Shown: positions 1 through 8,258, numbered from the stretch's first letter. The stretch is 64,000 nt of DNA from Cycloclasticus sp. 46_120_T64 (GCA_002162695.1 MAAM01000004.1:209784-273783); one strand, 5' to 3'. The notes: generated by a model from the letters alone, not told the origin. Translations and numbers: made by a program.

Positions 1-2
1 GC

Positions 3-1754
3 CAAGTGCAGTGGTACATCAATGCACAAAAAGACGAGGGTCGACGGGCCAAACATATTGCGCCGTCGAGTGATCACTTCGAGCAAAAAATGCAGGACAT
101 CTATGCCGAATACGAGCGTGGTTGTATTCGTTCAGGGCTGGTGGATTTTGCTGAATTGTTGCTGCGGGCGCATGAATTATTACGCGATAACGATGAGATT
201 CGTCAGCACTACCAGCAGCGCTTTAAACACGTGTTGGTGGATGAATTTCAAGACACCAATACGATTCAATACGCCTGGTTACGATTATTAACCGAAGAGT
301 CAGAAAACCTATACGTGGTGGGCGATGATGACCAATCTATTTATGGCTGGCGTGGGGCGAAAATAGAAAATATTCACCGTTTCCAGAAGGATTACCCAGC
401 GCATAAGCTGGTTAAATTGGAACAGAATTATCGTTCCACCAGCACCATTTTGAAAGCGGCGAACGCCTTGATCGTCAATAACGACGGCCGTATGGGTAAA
501 GAGCTGTGGACCGATGGTGAGGAGGGCGAGCCGATTTCTTTGTACTCCGGCTTTAATGACCAAGATGAAGCGCGTTTCGTGGTGGATCGAATCAGAGACT
601 GGGCCAGCAAAGGCCATGCGCGTGCTGAAGCAGCGATTTTGTATCGCTCAAATGCCCAATCTCGTTTATTCGAAGAATACCTAATGGCCGCTGGCGTGCC
701 CTATCGGGTGTATGGTGGGCAACGATTCTTTGAGCGTTTGGAAATTAAAAATGCCTTGGCGTATTTGCAATTGGCGACCCACCACGAAAATGACGCGGCG
801 TTTGAGCGTATTGTTAACACCCCAACGCGTGGTCTAGGTACGCGGACCTTGGATATTATTCGTGGCTCGGCTAGGGCCGAACAAATAAGCTTATGGCAGG
901 CGGCGGTTCAATTATGCCAAGGCGATGAATTAACCGGTCGCGCCTCGAATGCGCTGAGCGGTTTCTTAAATTTGATTAAGCAAATTTCCTCAGAGATGGC
1001 CGCTGGTAATTTGCACGAACAGGTCGAGCAGGCGATTGTTCGTTCGGGTTTAATTGAGTTCCATAAAAAAGAAAAAGGTGAAAAGGGCGAAGCACGGGTA
1101 GAAAACTTAGAGGAACTAGTCAATGCTGCACGGCAGTTTAGCTACCAAGCCAATGAGGACGATAGTCTCAGTGAGCTAGATGCCTTTTTAGCCAATGCTG
1201 CCTTGGAAGCGGGCGAAGCACAGGGTGATGAATCTGAAGATTGCGTGCAACTAATGACCCTGCACTCGGCGAAAGGCCTAGAGTTCCCCTTGGTGTTTAT
1301 GACGGGGGTGGAGGAAGGCTTATTCCCAAGTCAACGTTCGGTTGACGATGTGGCCAAGCTGGAAGAAGAGCGCCGTTTGGCGTATGTCGGGATTACCCGC
1401 GCGATGCAGCAACTGTATATTACCTATGCTGAGTCACGGCGCTTACACGGGCAGGAAAATTATCCGATGCCATCGCGTTTTATTCGTGAAATCCCCAGCG
1501 AATTAATGCAAGAGGTTCGTTTGGGTACGAAAGTTTCGCGCCCAGTGGTGAATGCTCACGCGGCGACTAGCGGCCTACAAAAGAAAGCTGAGGGCGGTTT
1601 TAAAATGGGCCAGCGAGTGAGCCACGGCAAATTTGGTGAAGGGGTGGTACTGAATCACGAGGGCAGTGGCGCACAAGCGCGGGTTCAGGTTAACTTTGCC
1701 GCAGTGGGTAGCAAGTGGTTAATGTTGGCGTACGCGAAGCTAGATAAGCTGTAA
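3..1754 (+). CDS. uvrD: DNA helicase II UvrD (5' end cut by window edge)
   Basis: ATP-dependent 3'-5' superfamily 1A helicase of nucleotide-excision and mismatch repair. The reading frame is open to the left edge, so about 140 N-terminal residues including Walker A are outside the window. Visible motifs in order: II (LVDEFQDTN), III (VVGDDDQSIYGWRGA), IV (LEQNYRS), V (LMTLHSAKGLEFPLVF) and VI (EERRLAYVGITRA), followed by the basic C-terminal tail with the Tudor-like GQRVSHGKFGEGVVL segment typical of UvrD/PcrA. The GTG at base 6 is internal, not the start. A second SF1 helicase, Rep, lies at 14.4-16.4 kb; the C-terminal Tudor-like tail here and its absence there separate the two. Family assignment is very secure. 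Confidence 0.97.
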   Translation, partial: QVQWYINAQKDEGRRAKHIAPSSDHFEQKMQDIYAEYERGCIRSGLVDFAELLLRAHELLRDNDEIRQHYQQRFKHVLVDEFQDTNTIQYAWLRLLTEESENLYVVGDDDQSIYGWRGAKIENIHRFQKDYPAHKLVKLEQNYRSTSTILKAANALIVNNDGRMGKELWTDGEEGEPISLYSGFNDQDEARFVVDRIRDWASKGHARAEAAILYRSNAQSRLFEEYLMAAGVPYRVYGGQRFFERLEIKNALAYLQLATHHENDAAFERIVNTPTRGLGTRTLDIIRGSARAEQISLWQAAVQLCQGDELTGRASNALSGFLNLIKQISSEMAAGNLHEQVEQAIVRSGLIEFHKKEKGEKGEARVENLEELVNAARQFSYQANEDDSLSELDAFLANAALEAGEAQGDESEDCVQLMTLHSAKGLEFPLVFMTGVEEGLFPSQRSVDDVAKLEEERRLAYVGITRAMQQLYITYAESRRLHGQENYPMPSRFIREIPSELMQEVRLGTKVSRPVVNAHAATSGLQKKAEGGFKMGQRVSHGKFGEGVVLNHEGSGAQARVQVNFAAVGSKWLMLAYAKLDKL

Positions 1755-1763
1755 AAAGCGTTT

Positions 1764-1810
1764 AACGAGACGTCGCCTCGTTTACAACGGCCAAATGACT
1801 ATTTGGCCGT
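1764..1810. terminator. Convergent hairpins between uvrD and lgt
   Basis: Two hairpins lie between the converging genes. One has stem AACGAG/CTCGTT (1764-1782). The other has a perfect 10-bp stem ACGGCCAAAT/ATTTGGCCGT with a GACT loop (1787-1810) and overlaps the lgt stop codon. Neither is followed by a long T tract, so the termination efficiency is uncertain. Confidence 0.55.
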
Positions 1811-2584
1811 AGGACGTTTCAGTGATAACACGAGTAGTACCACGCCGATTAAGATAAACGGCACGCTGAGCCATTGGCCGGTGCTGATTGATAAGTCGCT
1901 GGCGTAGGCGGCTTGTTTAGTTTTGACGAACTCAATGAGGAAGCGTGCGCTAAATACGCTAATTAAAAAACAGGAAAAGAGGATGCCGTTTTTTAATTTA
2001 TCGGCGGTGCGGCGGTAAATGAGCAGTAAACCGACAAATATTACCGCGTAAGAGAGGGCTTCGTAGAGCTGGGCTGGGTGTCTAGGTAGGGTGTCTACTC
2101 GCTCGAATATAATGGCCCAAGGCACTGAACTGGGAATGCCGAGTATTTCGGAGTTGAAGAGGTTACCAATACGAATCAAGCAGGCGGCGAGGGCGGCGGG
2201 GATGGCGAGCCGATCGAGCAACCAGAGGTAGTTTTCTGCGGTTCTTCTTTGATACAGGTAAAGCCCCGTTAACACGCCGATCGCGCCACCGTGGCTGGCG
2301 AGTCCACCTTCCCAAATAGCCAATATTTTGAGTGGGTTTTGCCAATAGTACTGAGGGTCATAAAACAGACAGTGGCCTAGACGTGCGCCGATGAGGGTGC
2401 CTGCGATGAGAAAGATAAATAAACGATCGATATGTTTCAGGCTACGGCCTTCGTTGCGATAGATCCATTCCATCAGTTGCGAGCCGAGCAAAAAAGAGGC
2501 GGCGAATAAGGCTCCATACCAGCGAATTTGAATACCAAAAATATCGATAATATTTGGGTTAATGTTCCAAACTAAATAATCCAT
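1799..2584 (-). CDS. lgt: Prolipoprotein diacylglyceryl transferase
   Basis: Inner-membrane enzyme that transfers diacylglycerol from phosphatidylglycerol to the lipobox cysteine of prolipoproteins, the first step of lipoprotein maturation. The 261-residue product has the usual multi-pass hydrophobic profile. Family motifs include GARLGHCLFYDP, the HGGAIG segment with the conserved histidine, the RIGNLFNSEILG signature and RHPAQLYEA. The frame is open 50 codons further upstream, but that extension is basic and overlaps the neighbouring gene, while the ATG at 2584 gives the expected MDYLVWNINP start. It lies 5 bp downstream of the transglutaminase-like gene, so the two are probably cotranscribed. 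Confidence 0.95.
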   Translation of the reverse strand: MDYLVWNINPNIIDIFGIQIRWYGALFAASFLLGSQLMEWIYRNEGRSLKHIDRLFIFLIAGTLIGARLGHCLFYDPQYYWQNPLKILAIWEGGLASHGGAIGVLTGLYLYQRRTAENYLWLLDRLAIPAALAACLIRIGNLFNSEILGIPSSVPWAIIFERVDTLPRHPAQLYEALSYAVIFVGLLLIYRRTADKLKNGILFSCFLISVFSARFLIEFVKTKQAAYASDLSISTGQWLSVPFILIGVVLLVLSLKRPTAK

Positions 2585-2589
2585 AGAGC

Positions 2590-3234
2590 TTATATCTCGT
2601 TTTTTGCGGAGTATCTGCCGGCTGTGCGGCGGTGACTTGCGATTAAGGGTAGGTCGGGTAAGTTGGCTAGCAGTTGTTGGTAGCTGCTGTGTTGCTGGAG
2701 CACATCGACCACTTGCGGTATGGGCTCTGGCCATATTTCTGCTAGATCGGCCTCGCCGTCGATAGTAATAGGGAAGGCCAGTTTTTCAAAGGGTGGGCAA
2801 AACTGCGCATCGACTTCGGCCTTATTGCCTCTGGGGTCGAGTCGGTACCAGCCGTATTGCTGTAGGTAAACGGCGTTCAAACCGTGTAGGCAAAAGGGTG
2901 GTTTATTATCGCGGATGCTGAGGCGTTGGTAACACAAGCCCGTAGGGATCTGGTTGGCGCGTAATAAGGCGGCGAGTAAATGGCTTTTGGCGTAGCAAAA
3001 GCCGGTTTCCTGCGTCAGCACCTCGGATGCCTTGCTGGTAATGGGGTTTAAGCAATAGTCGGCGCTGTGTTTGATATGGTCTCGAACAAATTCAAAACAA
3101 GCTTTAACCAGCGACTCTTCATGATGGCTAGTCTCGGCGAGTTGCGCGGCTTTCGCCAAGATATTGGGGTTTTGCCAATCGATATAAAGACTCGGGGCGA
3201 GGTAGGCGGCTAGCGGGGCCGTATGCTTAGGCAT
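2590..3234 (-). CDS. Transglutaminase-like cysteine protease-fold protein
   Basis: A 214-residue soluble protein with a transglutaminase-like core. The triad is visible as Cys in TGFCYAKSHLLAALLRA, His in CLHGLNAVYL and Asp in RLDPRGN, in the usual order. The SHLLAALLRA helix after the cysteine is typical of this superfamily. There is no signal peptide, so a cytoplasmic peptidase or amidase-like role is likely, but the substrate is unknown. Its start overlaps the end of the tautomerase-like gene by 8 bp and its end abuts lgt, forming a minus-strand transcription unit. The fold call is firm; the function is not. Confidence 0.85.
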   Translation of the reverse strand: MPKHTAPLAAYLAPSLYIDWQNPNILAKAAQLAETSHHEESLVKACFEFVRDHIKHSADYCLNPITSKASEVLTQETGFCYAKSHLLAALLRANQIPTGLCYQRLSIRDNKPPFCLHGLNAVYLQQYGWYRLDPRGNKAEVDAQFCPPFEKLAFPITIDGEADLAEIWPEPIPQVVDVLQQHSSYQQLLANLPDLPLIASHRRTAGRYSAKNEI

Positions 3235-3613
3235 TGATGTTATAGCTTAGGTCGCGGGCTTCGTCACCGCTCATCCCACGAAAGCCCCAGCAATGTGGCG
3301 CTTGCTGTTTGATGATGATTTCTATATCGGCGTTGCTGATGGCCAATTGTTGCTCAAGGTCAGCGAACAGCGCCTTGATGAGCTTTTTTAAGGTGTCGGG
3401 CTGGCGTCCTTCCATCATGTTGATTTCGATCACGGTATATGCATCGGTGCGTCCATCGGGGTCATAAAAGTCTTCTTTTTGCATCGGTATAAAGCGGTGT
3501 GCGCGTTTACTCTCGGGCAAGCCCAGTACTTGGCTCATGCAGCCTTGGATAACCGTCGACAAGCGCGCCTTGATAGGGTCGAGCTGTTGCTTTATTCCGT
3601 AAATGACAATCAT
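3227..3613 (-). CDS. Tautomerase-family protein lacking the N-terminal proline
   Basis: Predicted 128-residue protein beginning MIVIYGIKQQL. The start at 3613 was chosen because a GAAGGA ribosome-binding site lies just upstream; the frame is open for 24 more codons with no better signal. The middle part (RAHRFIPMQKEDF, RTDAYTVIEINMMEGR) and the C-terminal HCWGFRGMSGDEA resemble the larger tautomerase-like (MSAD/Tautomerase_2) proteins. The superfamily uses Pro-1, exposed after Met removal, as catalytic base; here residue 2 is Ile, so classical tautomerase chemistry is doubtful. Overlaps the transglutaminase-like gene by 8 bp. Confidence 0.75.
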   Translation of the reverse strand: MIVIYGIKQQLDPIKARLSTVIQGCMSQVLGLPESKRAHRFIPMQKEDFYDPDGRTDAYTVIEINMMEGRQPDTLKKLIKALFADLEQQLAISNADIEIIIKQQAPHCWGFRGMSGDEARDLSYNINA

Positions 3614-3663
3614 CGATCTTCCTTCGTATCGGTATGTTGAGTCGCGGAGGGTATTGTAAGCGG

Positions 3664-3975
3664 TTAATAGTGTACGGTCAGCCAAATAGTCTCAATATTG
3701 GGCTCGGTCCAGCTGACTTTGTGTTTTTGGTGAGCCGGTATATTAAGGCTGTCACCGGCTTGCAGCCTGAGCTCGGGTTTATTTTCAAAGGTTAATATCG
3801 CCTGCCCTTGCAGTAGTATCAGCCATTCATTATCGGCTTGGTCGTACCAGCCGGTGGCGGGTGTGGTGTGTCCCTTGGAGACGATGCGTTCAATTTTCAG
3901 CAGATCGGTTTTGAGCAATTCAGTGAATGATTCAGCGCTTAAATCTTTTGGAATATTGTTGAAAATATTATTCAT
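3664..3975 (-). CDS. Small cupin-domain protein
   Basis: A 103-residue single-cupin protein. The cupin core is visible from about residue 37 (TTPATGWYDQADNEWLILLQGQAIL) through LQAGDSLNIPAHQKHKV. The GDSLNIPAHQKH segment matches cupin motif 2 with metal-type histidines, while motif 1 retains few of the usual histidines, so metal binding is uncertain. No signal peptide. It lies 50 bp upstream of the tautomerase-like gene on the same strand and could be the first gene of the unit running to lgt. The substrate is unknown. Confidence 0.8.
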   Translation of the reverse strand: MNNIFNNIPKDLSAESFTELLKTDLLKIERIVSKGHTTPATGWYDQADNEWLILLQGQAILTFENKPELRLQAGDSLNIPAHQKHKVSWTEPNIETIWLTVHY

Positions 3976-4084
3976 TGGTTTTTTTATGGGTTGCCTAGCA
4001 GCGGGTATTATCAGTATAACAAGCGAGCCGATGATTGATGGGGCTGCTACCTAGTATTGTTGGTAGCAACCCCGGTGATATCGT

Positions 4085-5257
4085 TTAGGCGGCTAGGTTG
4101 GCAGTAGGGCCGAAAAACTCATAATGAACCTGCTTGTTAGGAATGCCTAAACGCTGGGTTATTTTTAACATTTCGCGCATAAAAGGGAGTGGGCCGAGCA
4201 AATAAAACTCGACATCGCGTGCATCACCCAGTTGTGCATCAATTAATTCAGCGGTGACATAACCATTGGCATCAGCCTGGCAATGCTTGCTGGGCGCACT
4301 GTATACGTATAACGATGAAATATTCTCGTTATCGGTGCGTAGCTGATCCACGTGTTGTTTAAAGGCGTGAGTGTCGCTATTGATCGCCGCGTGGATGAAG
4401 TGAATTTTCCGGTTTGAAGCCTCGGCCTCATTGAGCATGCTGATTGCAGGGGTAATGCCCACGCCAGCGGTGAGTAAGACCAACGGTTTGTTGTTTTTTC
4501 GTAGGGTGAAATCACCGCAGGGTGGCAGTAGTTTGACTTCGTCGCCGATCGAGAGTTGGCGGTGTAAATAGTTAGAAACTAGGCCTTCGCGTTTAACGCT
4601 AATGCGTAAATAATCACCGCCTGGGGCGTCTGATAAGCTGTAGTTACGGCGTGCCTCTTGGCCGTTTATGTCTAATATGATGGTTATATATTGGCCTGCT
4701 TGAAACTCTGGCAGTGCTCCACCATCACTGGCTTGAAAGTAAAAAGAACGAATAACTGAACTTTCATCGTTGTGTTTGATTAGTGTGAAGTTGCGTTCGC
4801 CACGCCATCCGCCAGCCTTTTGCTCGTTGTCGCGGTAGACCTCGGTTTCAGCGGCGATCAAAATATCGGCTAGTTGCTGATAGGCTTTACCCCAAGCAGC
4901 GATAACCTCTTCGGTGGCGGCATCGCCGAGCACTTGTTTGATGGCTTGCAATAAACAGTCGCCGACAATCGGGTATTGCTCGGGCTGAATACCCAGTGAG
5001 CAATGTTTCTGTACTATTTTACTGATCGCCTCGCTTAAATTGCCTAGCTGGTCAATATTGGCCGCGTAAGCGATGACTGCATTGGCTAAGGCTTTGGATT
5101 GAGTGCCGTTGGCTTGATTGGTTTGGTTGAAGAAGCTTTTGACCTCGGGGTATTGTTCGAACATCAGCGGATAGAAACACGCGGTGATTTGTTCGGCGTG
5201 TGCCTGAACGGCGGGTAAGGTGGCCTTGATGGTGTTGATTGTATTGCTGTCTAACAT
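4085..5257 (-). CDS. hmp: Flavohemoglobin / nitric oxide dioxygenase
   Basis: Cytoplasmic NO dioxygenase: uses O2 and NAD(P)H to convert NO to nitrate. The 390-residue protein has a globin domain (about 1-140) with Tyr29, Gln53 and proximal His85 (QKHCSLGI) at the positions known from E. coli Hmp. An FAD-binding ferredoxin-reductase domain (RNYSLSD, about 150-255) and an NAD-binding domain (LLTAGVGITPAISML, near 265) follow. It is divergent from norR, and the 145-bp gap carries a sigma-54-type promoter facing hmp and three NorR-like sites. That arrangement parallels the fhpR-fhp pair of Pseudomonas, so NO-induced, sigma-54-dependent expression is the natural inference. Confidence 0.97.
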   Translation of the reverse strand: MLDSNTINTIKATLPAVQAHAEQITACFYPLMFEQYPEVKSFFNQTNQANGTQSKALANAVIAYAANIDQLGNLSEAISKIVQKHCSLGIQPEQYPIVGDCLLQAIKQVLGDAATEEVIAAWGKAYQQLADILIAAETEVYRDNEQKAGGWRGERNFTLIKHNDESSVIRSFYFQASDGGALPEFQAGQYITIILDINGQEARRNYSLSDAPGGDYLRISVKREGLVSNYLHRQLSIGDEVKLLPPCGDFTLRKNNKPLVLLTAGVGITPAISMLNEAEASNRKIHFIHAAINSDTHAFKQHVDQLRTDNENISSLYVYSAPSKHCQADANGYVTAELIDAQLGDARDVEFYLLGPLPFMREMLKITQRLGIPNKQVHYEFFGPTANLAA

Positions 5258-5294
5258 GAATAAACCTGTTGTTATGAAAGTTATAATAACTAAT

Positions 5295-5309
5295 TCATTA
5301 TTCGTGCCA
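5295..5309 (-). promoter_or_regulatory. Sigma-54 promoter for hmp
   Basis: Reading the minus strand from 5309, TGGCACG matches the -24 box perfectly. The -12 region, 12 bp on, is GA rather than GC (ATGA instead of TTGC). The predicted transcription start is near 5283, about 26 bp before the hmp ATG. The -12 deviation lowers certainty, but the spacing and the upstream NorR-like sites support it. Confidence 0.65.
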
Positions 5310-5351
5310 GTATCTAACTATTTGATTCTTGGTGCTTTAAATTCTCTATGG

Positions 5352-5407
5352 GTTATAATGACCTAGTTGTAAACGTGTCATTTTGACCTTTGTTAGGTTA
5401 AAATGAC
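5352..5407. promoter_or_regulatory. Three NorR-type enhancer sites
   Basis: Three 11-bp elements fit the known NorR core GT-N7-AC: GTTATAATGAC (5352-5362), GTCATTTTGAC (5377-5387, a perfect dyad) and GTTAAAATGAC (5397-5407). Centres are 25 and 20 bp apart and lie about 75-120 bp upstream of the predicted hmp start, as expected for a hexameric sigma-54 activator. The third covers the first possible norR start codon, suggesting autoregulation. Confidence 0.8.
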
Positions 5408-6956
5408 ACGGATGGAACCTTTGCCTTTTATTTATTTACTCGAAGACCTCAGTCGTGATTTAAGCGTTCGTCAGCGTTATCAGCGAATGGTAGCGGCCAT
5501 TCGTGCGACGAGTTTTAATTTAGATGTTTCGCTGGACGCGGTTGCGCTATTGAAGCTGGAGGGGGATTCGCTGCGACCTGTGGCGGCCTTAGGCTTGAAA
5601 ATGGAGGTGTTGGCTAGGCGCTTTAAAGTAGCGGCCCACCCGCGGCTGAAGATTATTTTAGAAAACCGGCGACCGACTCGTTTCTCGGCCGATTCGACGC
5701 TGGCTGATCCGTATGACGGCCTCATTGATGGAGGTGGCACTCAACTGGAGGTGCATGATTGTATGGGCTGTGCTATTTACATCGATGAGCAACCTTGGGG
5801 GGTGCTAACCCTCGATGCGATGCAGGCTGGGGCCTTTGATCTTTTCCGCGAAGTAGACGGCGAGCGGCATATGCAAACGATAACGGCGTTGATTCAAGCC
5901 ATTCAACGGATTGAAACACTGGAAAACCAAGCCGTGCAGCAGCATGAGATTGCCCGGCGCCTATTAGTGAATGAACTAAGCCCTGAAATCATTGGGCGCA
6001 GCCCTGTAATTCAAACGATGCTGGCGGAGATCGATACGGTGGCTGGCAGTGAATTATCGGTATTAATTACCGGTGAAACGGGCGTGGGTAAGGAATTGGT
6101 GGCGCATAGCCTGCATCAGTACTCGGCGCGGCGTGATCAAGCCTTGGTGCAGTTAAACTGCGCGGCTTTAGCGGAAAATATTATTGAAAGTGAACTCTTT
6201 GGGCATTTACGTGGGGCCTATTCCGGCGCAAGCAGTGATCGTCGTGGACGTTTTGAACTTGCCGATGGTGGCACCTTGTTTTTGGATGAAATAGGTGAGT
6301 TGCCTTTGTCTGCGCAGGCGAAATTATTACGCGCCTTGCAGAGTGGCGAGATCCAGCGGGTGGGTAGCGATCAAGACATTTCGGTGGATGTGCGGATTAT
6401 TGCGGCGACCAATAGAGACCTGCAACAGGAGGTCAAGGCGGGGCGTTTTCGGGCCGACCTTTATCATCGGCTCAGTGTTTACCCCTTGCTGGTGCCGCCG
6501 TTGCGCGAACGAGAGCAGGATTGTGAGTTATTGGCTGGTTTTTTTCTGGAAAAATATCAACAGCAGCTGGGAGTGAAGAAGTTATGCTTGAGCCACGCCG
6601 CGCGAGCGCAATTGCTGGCCTATGACTGGCCAGGTAATGTGCGTGAATTGGAACACTTGTTGAGTCGGGCGGCATTAAAGGCGGTGCGGGAGCAAGGGCG
6701 TGTTAGCCCGATTATCAGCTTAGAGACCCGGCACCTAGGGCTGACGATAGAGCCTGAACAGGCGGGTCAGCAGCCACCGGCTGAGCCGCCCTTGACGGTG
6801 AGCGGTGATGGCTTTCGTGAGCGTGTCGATCATTTTCAGCAGCAGCTCATTGAACAAGCATTGCAGAATAATGCAGGTAATTTAGCCGCCACCGCCCGTG
6901 AGTTGAAACTAGACCGCAGTAATCTGCTGCGCACCATCAAGCGCTTAGCTGGATAG
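5403..6956 (+). CDS. norR: NO-responsive sigma-54 activator NorR/FhpR
   Basis: A 517-residue bacterial enhancer-binding protein. The N-terminal GAF domain (about 20-175) retains His118-Asp-Cys120 and nearby Asp102/Asp105 and Arg residues, matching the region that forms the NO-sensing mononuclear iron site in E. coli NorR. The central AAA+ domain has Walker A GETGVGKE (near 223), a GAYSGA loop in place of the usual GAFTGA (near 270), Walker B TLFLDEIGEL, and an arginine-rich sensor region. A Fis-type helix-turn-helix ends the protein (NLAATARELKLDRSNLLRTIKRL). The ATG at 5403 is used, with TTAGG upstream; ATG 5412 is an alternative. Divergent from hmp, its likely target. Confidence 0.94.
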   Translation: MTRMEPLPFIYLLEDLSRDLSVRQRYQRMVAAIRATSFNLDVSLDAVALLKLEGDSLRPVAALGLKMEVLARRFKVAAHPRLKIILENRRPTRFSADSTLADPYDGLIDGGGTQLEVHDCMGCAIYIDEQPWGVLTLDAMQAGAFDLFREVDGERHMQTITALIQAIQRIETLENQAVQQHEIARRLLVNELSPEIIGRSPVIQTMLAEIDTVAGSELSVLITGETGVGKELVAHSLHQYSARRDQALVQLNCAALAENIIESELFGHLRGAYSGASSDRRGRFELADGGTLFLDEIGELPLSAQAKLLRALQSGEIQRVGSDQDISVDVRIIAATNRDLQQEVKAGRFRADLYHRLSVYPLLVPPLREREQDCELLAGFFLEKYQQQLGVKKLCLSHAARAQLLAYDWPGNVRELEHLLSRAALKAVREQGRVSPIISLETRHLGLTIEPEQAGQQPPAEPPLTVSGDGFRERVDHFQQQLIEQALQNNAGNLAATARELKLDRSNLLRTIKRLAG

Positions 6957-7010
6957 CAGCAGATAAAACGCTAATGGCCTAGTTTTCTTGGCTGGTTTAA
7001 AACGAAACGG

Positions 7011-7430
7011 TTATAAACAGGCGATGATTTTTTCGGCGGTAATTTTTAATTCATCGGGGTCGGCAAACTCTGCGGCGTGACCCTTGATGCCAAATAATGA
7101 ACCCGGCAGGATGTGAATATGGAAGTGGGGCACGGTCTGCCCAGCGTCTTTACCATTGTGTTGGAATACCGTTGAACCATTGATGTTCATTGCTTGTTGT
7201 ACTGCCTTGCCCACGCGTTTAACGGTTTTAATACAGGCTAAGGCCGCTTCGTCGGAGAGTTCGTATAAGGTGCTAACGGGCTCTTTTGGAATAACGAGGC
7301 TGTGGCCACTTGTTTGTGGCATCACATCCATAAAGGCGAGGGTGTGTTCATCTTCAAAAATTTTGATACAAGGTATTTCTTCGCGGAGGATCTTGGCAAA
7401 AATATTATCGTGATCGTAGCTTGTTTGCAT
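7011..7430 (-). CDS. HIT-family nucleotide-binding hydrolase
   Basis: A 139-residue histidine-triad protein. The HIT signature HFHIHILP (H-x-H-x-H-x-x) is intact near the C-terminus, preceded by the VFQHNGKDAGQTVPH loop, and the N-terminal part (IFAKILREEIPCIKIFEDE) is typical. Family members hydrolyse adenosine phosphoramidates or dinucleoside polyphosphates in the cytoplasm; the exact substrate is not evident. The start at 7430 is chosen over an upstream in-frame ATG because of a strong AAGGAAT ribosome-binding site and because it avoids overlap with the MOSC gene. Confidence 0.92.
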   Translation of the reverse strand: MQTSYDHDNIFAKILREEIPCIKIFEDEHTLAFMDVMPQTSGHSLVIPKEPVSTLYELSDEAALACIKTVKRVGKAVQQAMNINGSTVFQHNGKDAGQTVPHFHIHILPGSLFGIKGHAAEFADPDELKITAEKIIACL

Positions 7431-7467
7431 GGTATTCCTTGTGGATTTGTAATGATTGATTTGTTTT

Positions 7468-7950
7468 TTATAGCGGCTCGTCGCTGTCAATTTGGATCGC
7501 CTCAGCGAGTTTGATCTCGCCGCTGGATAGAATTTGCGCGCGTAATCCGCCTTTGTTTAATAGCTGTGGCAGCACTAAGGGGTCTAAGGTTTCCGCGAGT
7601 TGTACGCAGGGCTCACATAGCATAATGCCCTTCAGTCGAACCTTGCCTAGAGTGAATGTTTTGCCGACTAAGTCATTTAACTCGATGCCTTCGGTGATGA
7701 TATTTCGGCGAAAATCAGCATAGGCGTATTGGCGTTTATATTGTTTATTAAAGTGGTCGATTTGTTCTTGTTCGATGAGCGTGAGTTCGGTGGACGGGTC
7801 GTGTTTCGCGGAGGCTGAAAAACTGCCTTGTTGGTTAAAATAGCGATCACCTTGAATGCCTTGCCCAGCCACTAGGTTGGCGCAGGAGAGAGTCTGTAGC
7901 GCTGCGCCGGCCGTTTTGGCGATATAGATGTGTTTGATGGTTGCGCTCAT
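7468..7950 (-). CDS. MOSC-domain protein
   Basis: A 160-residue single MOSC domain, the beta-barrel found at the C-terminus of molybdenum cofactor sulfurases and in YiiM/YuaD-type proteins. Visible hallmarks are VAGQGIQGDRYF near residues 27-38, ELTLIEQEQI, the RRNIITEGIELNDLVGKTF core and GIMLCEPCVQLAE with the conserved cysteine. Such proteins carry sulfur or act in Mo-cofactor-dependent reductions; the physiological reaction is unknown here. Its ATG overlaps the stop of the upstream 81-residue ORF by 4 bp (ATGA), so the two are translationally coupled. Confidence 0.92.
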   Translation of the reverse strand: MSATIKHIYIAKTAGAALQTLSCANLVAGQGIQGDRYFNQQGSFSASAKHDPSTELTLIEQEQIDHFNKQYKRQYAYADFRRNIITEGIELNDLVGKTFTLGKVRLKGIMLCEPCVQLAETLDPLVLPQLLNKGGLRAQILSSGEIKLAEAIQIDSDEPL

Positions 7951-8192
7951 GCTGAATCAGCGCTGGCTAACTCGGCCAGGGTGGTGAGTGGACTCGGGTC
8001 AATTTGCCAGGTGTTAAACAACTGCTCTAATTGTTTGACGGTGTGCATATCAAAATCCTGATTGAGTTCTAGCAGGTAGTGAGATCCCATGACTTTGTTG
8101 TCTTTATAGGCGTGAACTTGCTGGAGCTCGTTAAAAAAATCGTGTTCGCTTTTGTTGCTGTTATAGCTGGGGCTGATGATCAGTATTTTCAT
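7947..8192 (-). CDS. Hypothetical 81-residue protein coupled to the MOSC gene
   Basis: Unrecognised small protein starting MKILIISPSYNSNKSEHDF. It is soluble with no signal peptide or clear motif; the first beta-strand (KILIIS) resembles the start of a Rossmann-type fold but the rest is too short for one. The stop overlaps the MOSC start by 4 bp, the best evidence that it is translated. The ribosome-binding site is weak. No function is proposed. Confidence 0.5.
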   Translation of the reverse strand: MKILIISPSYNSNKSEHDFFNELQQVHAYKDNKVMGSHYLLELNQDFDMHTVKQLEQLFNTWQIDPSPLTTLAELASADSA

Positions 8193-8258
8193 TGGGTGGT
8201 TATCGGTAGAAGCTTCTAGTTTTTGTTGTGGTGCTTTTTGAGGGCGCGGGGTGGCTGT

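Noticed and set aside
1799..2734. Longer lgt start at 2734
   Set aside because: The extra 50 residues are basic, lack family similarity and overlap the transglutaminase-like gene by 145 bp.
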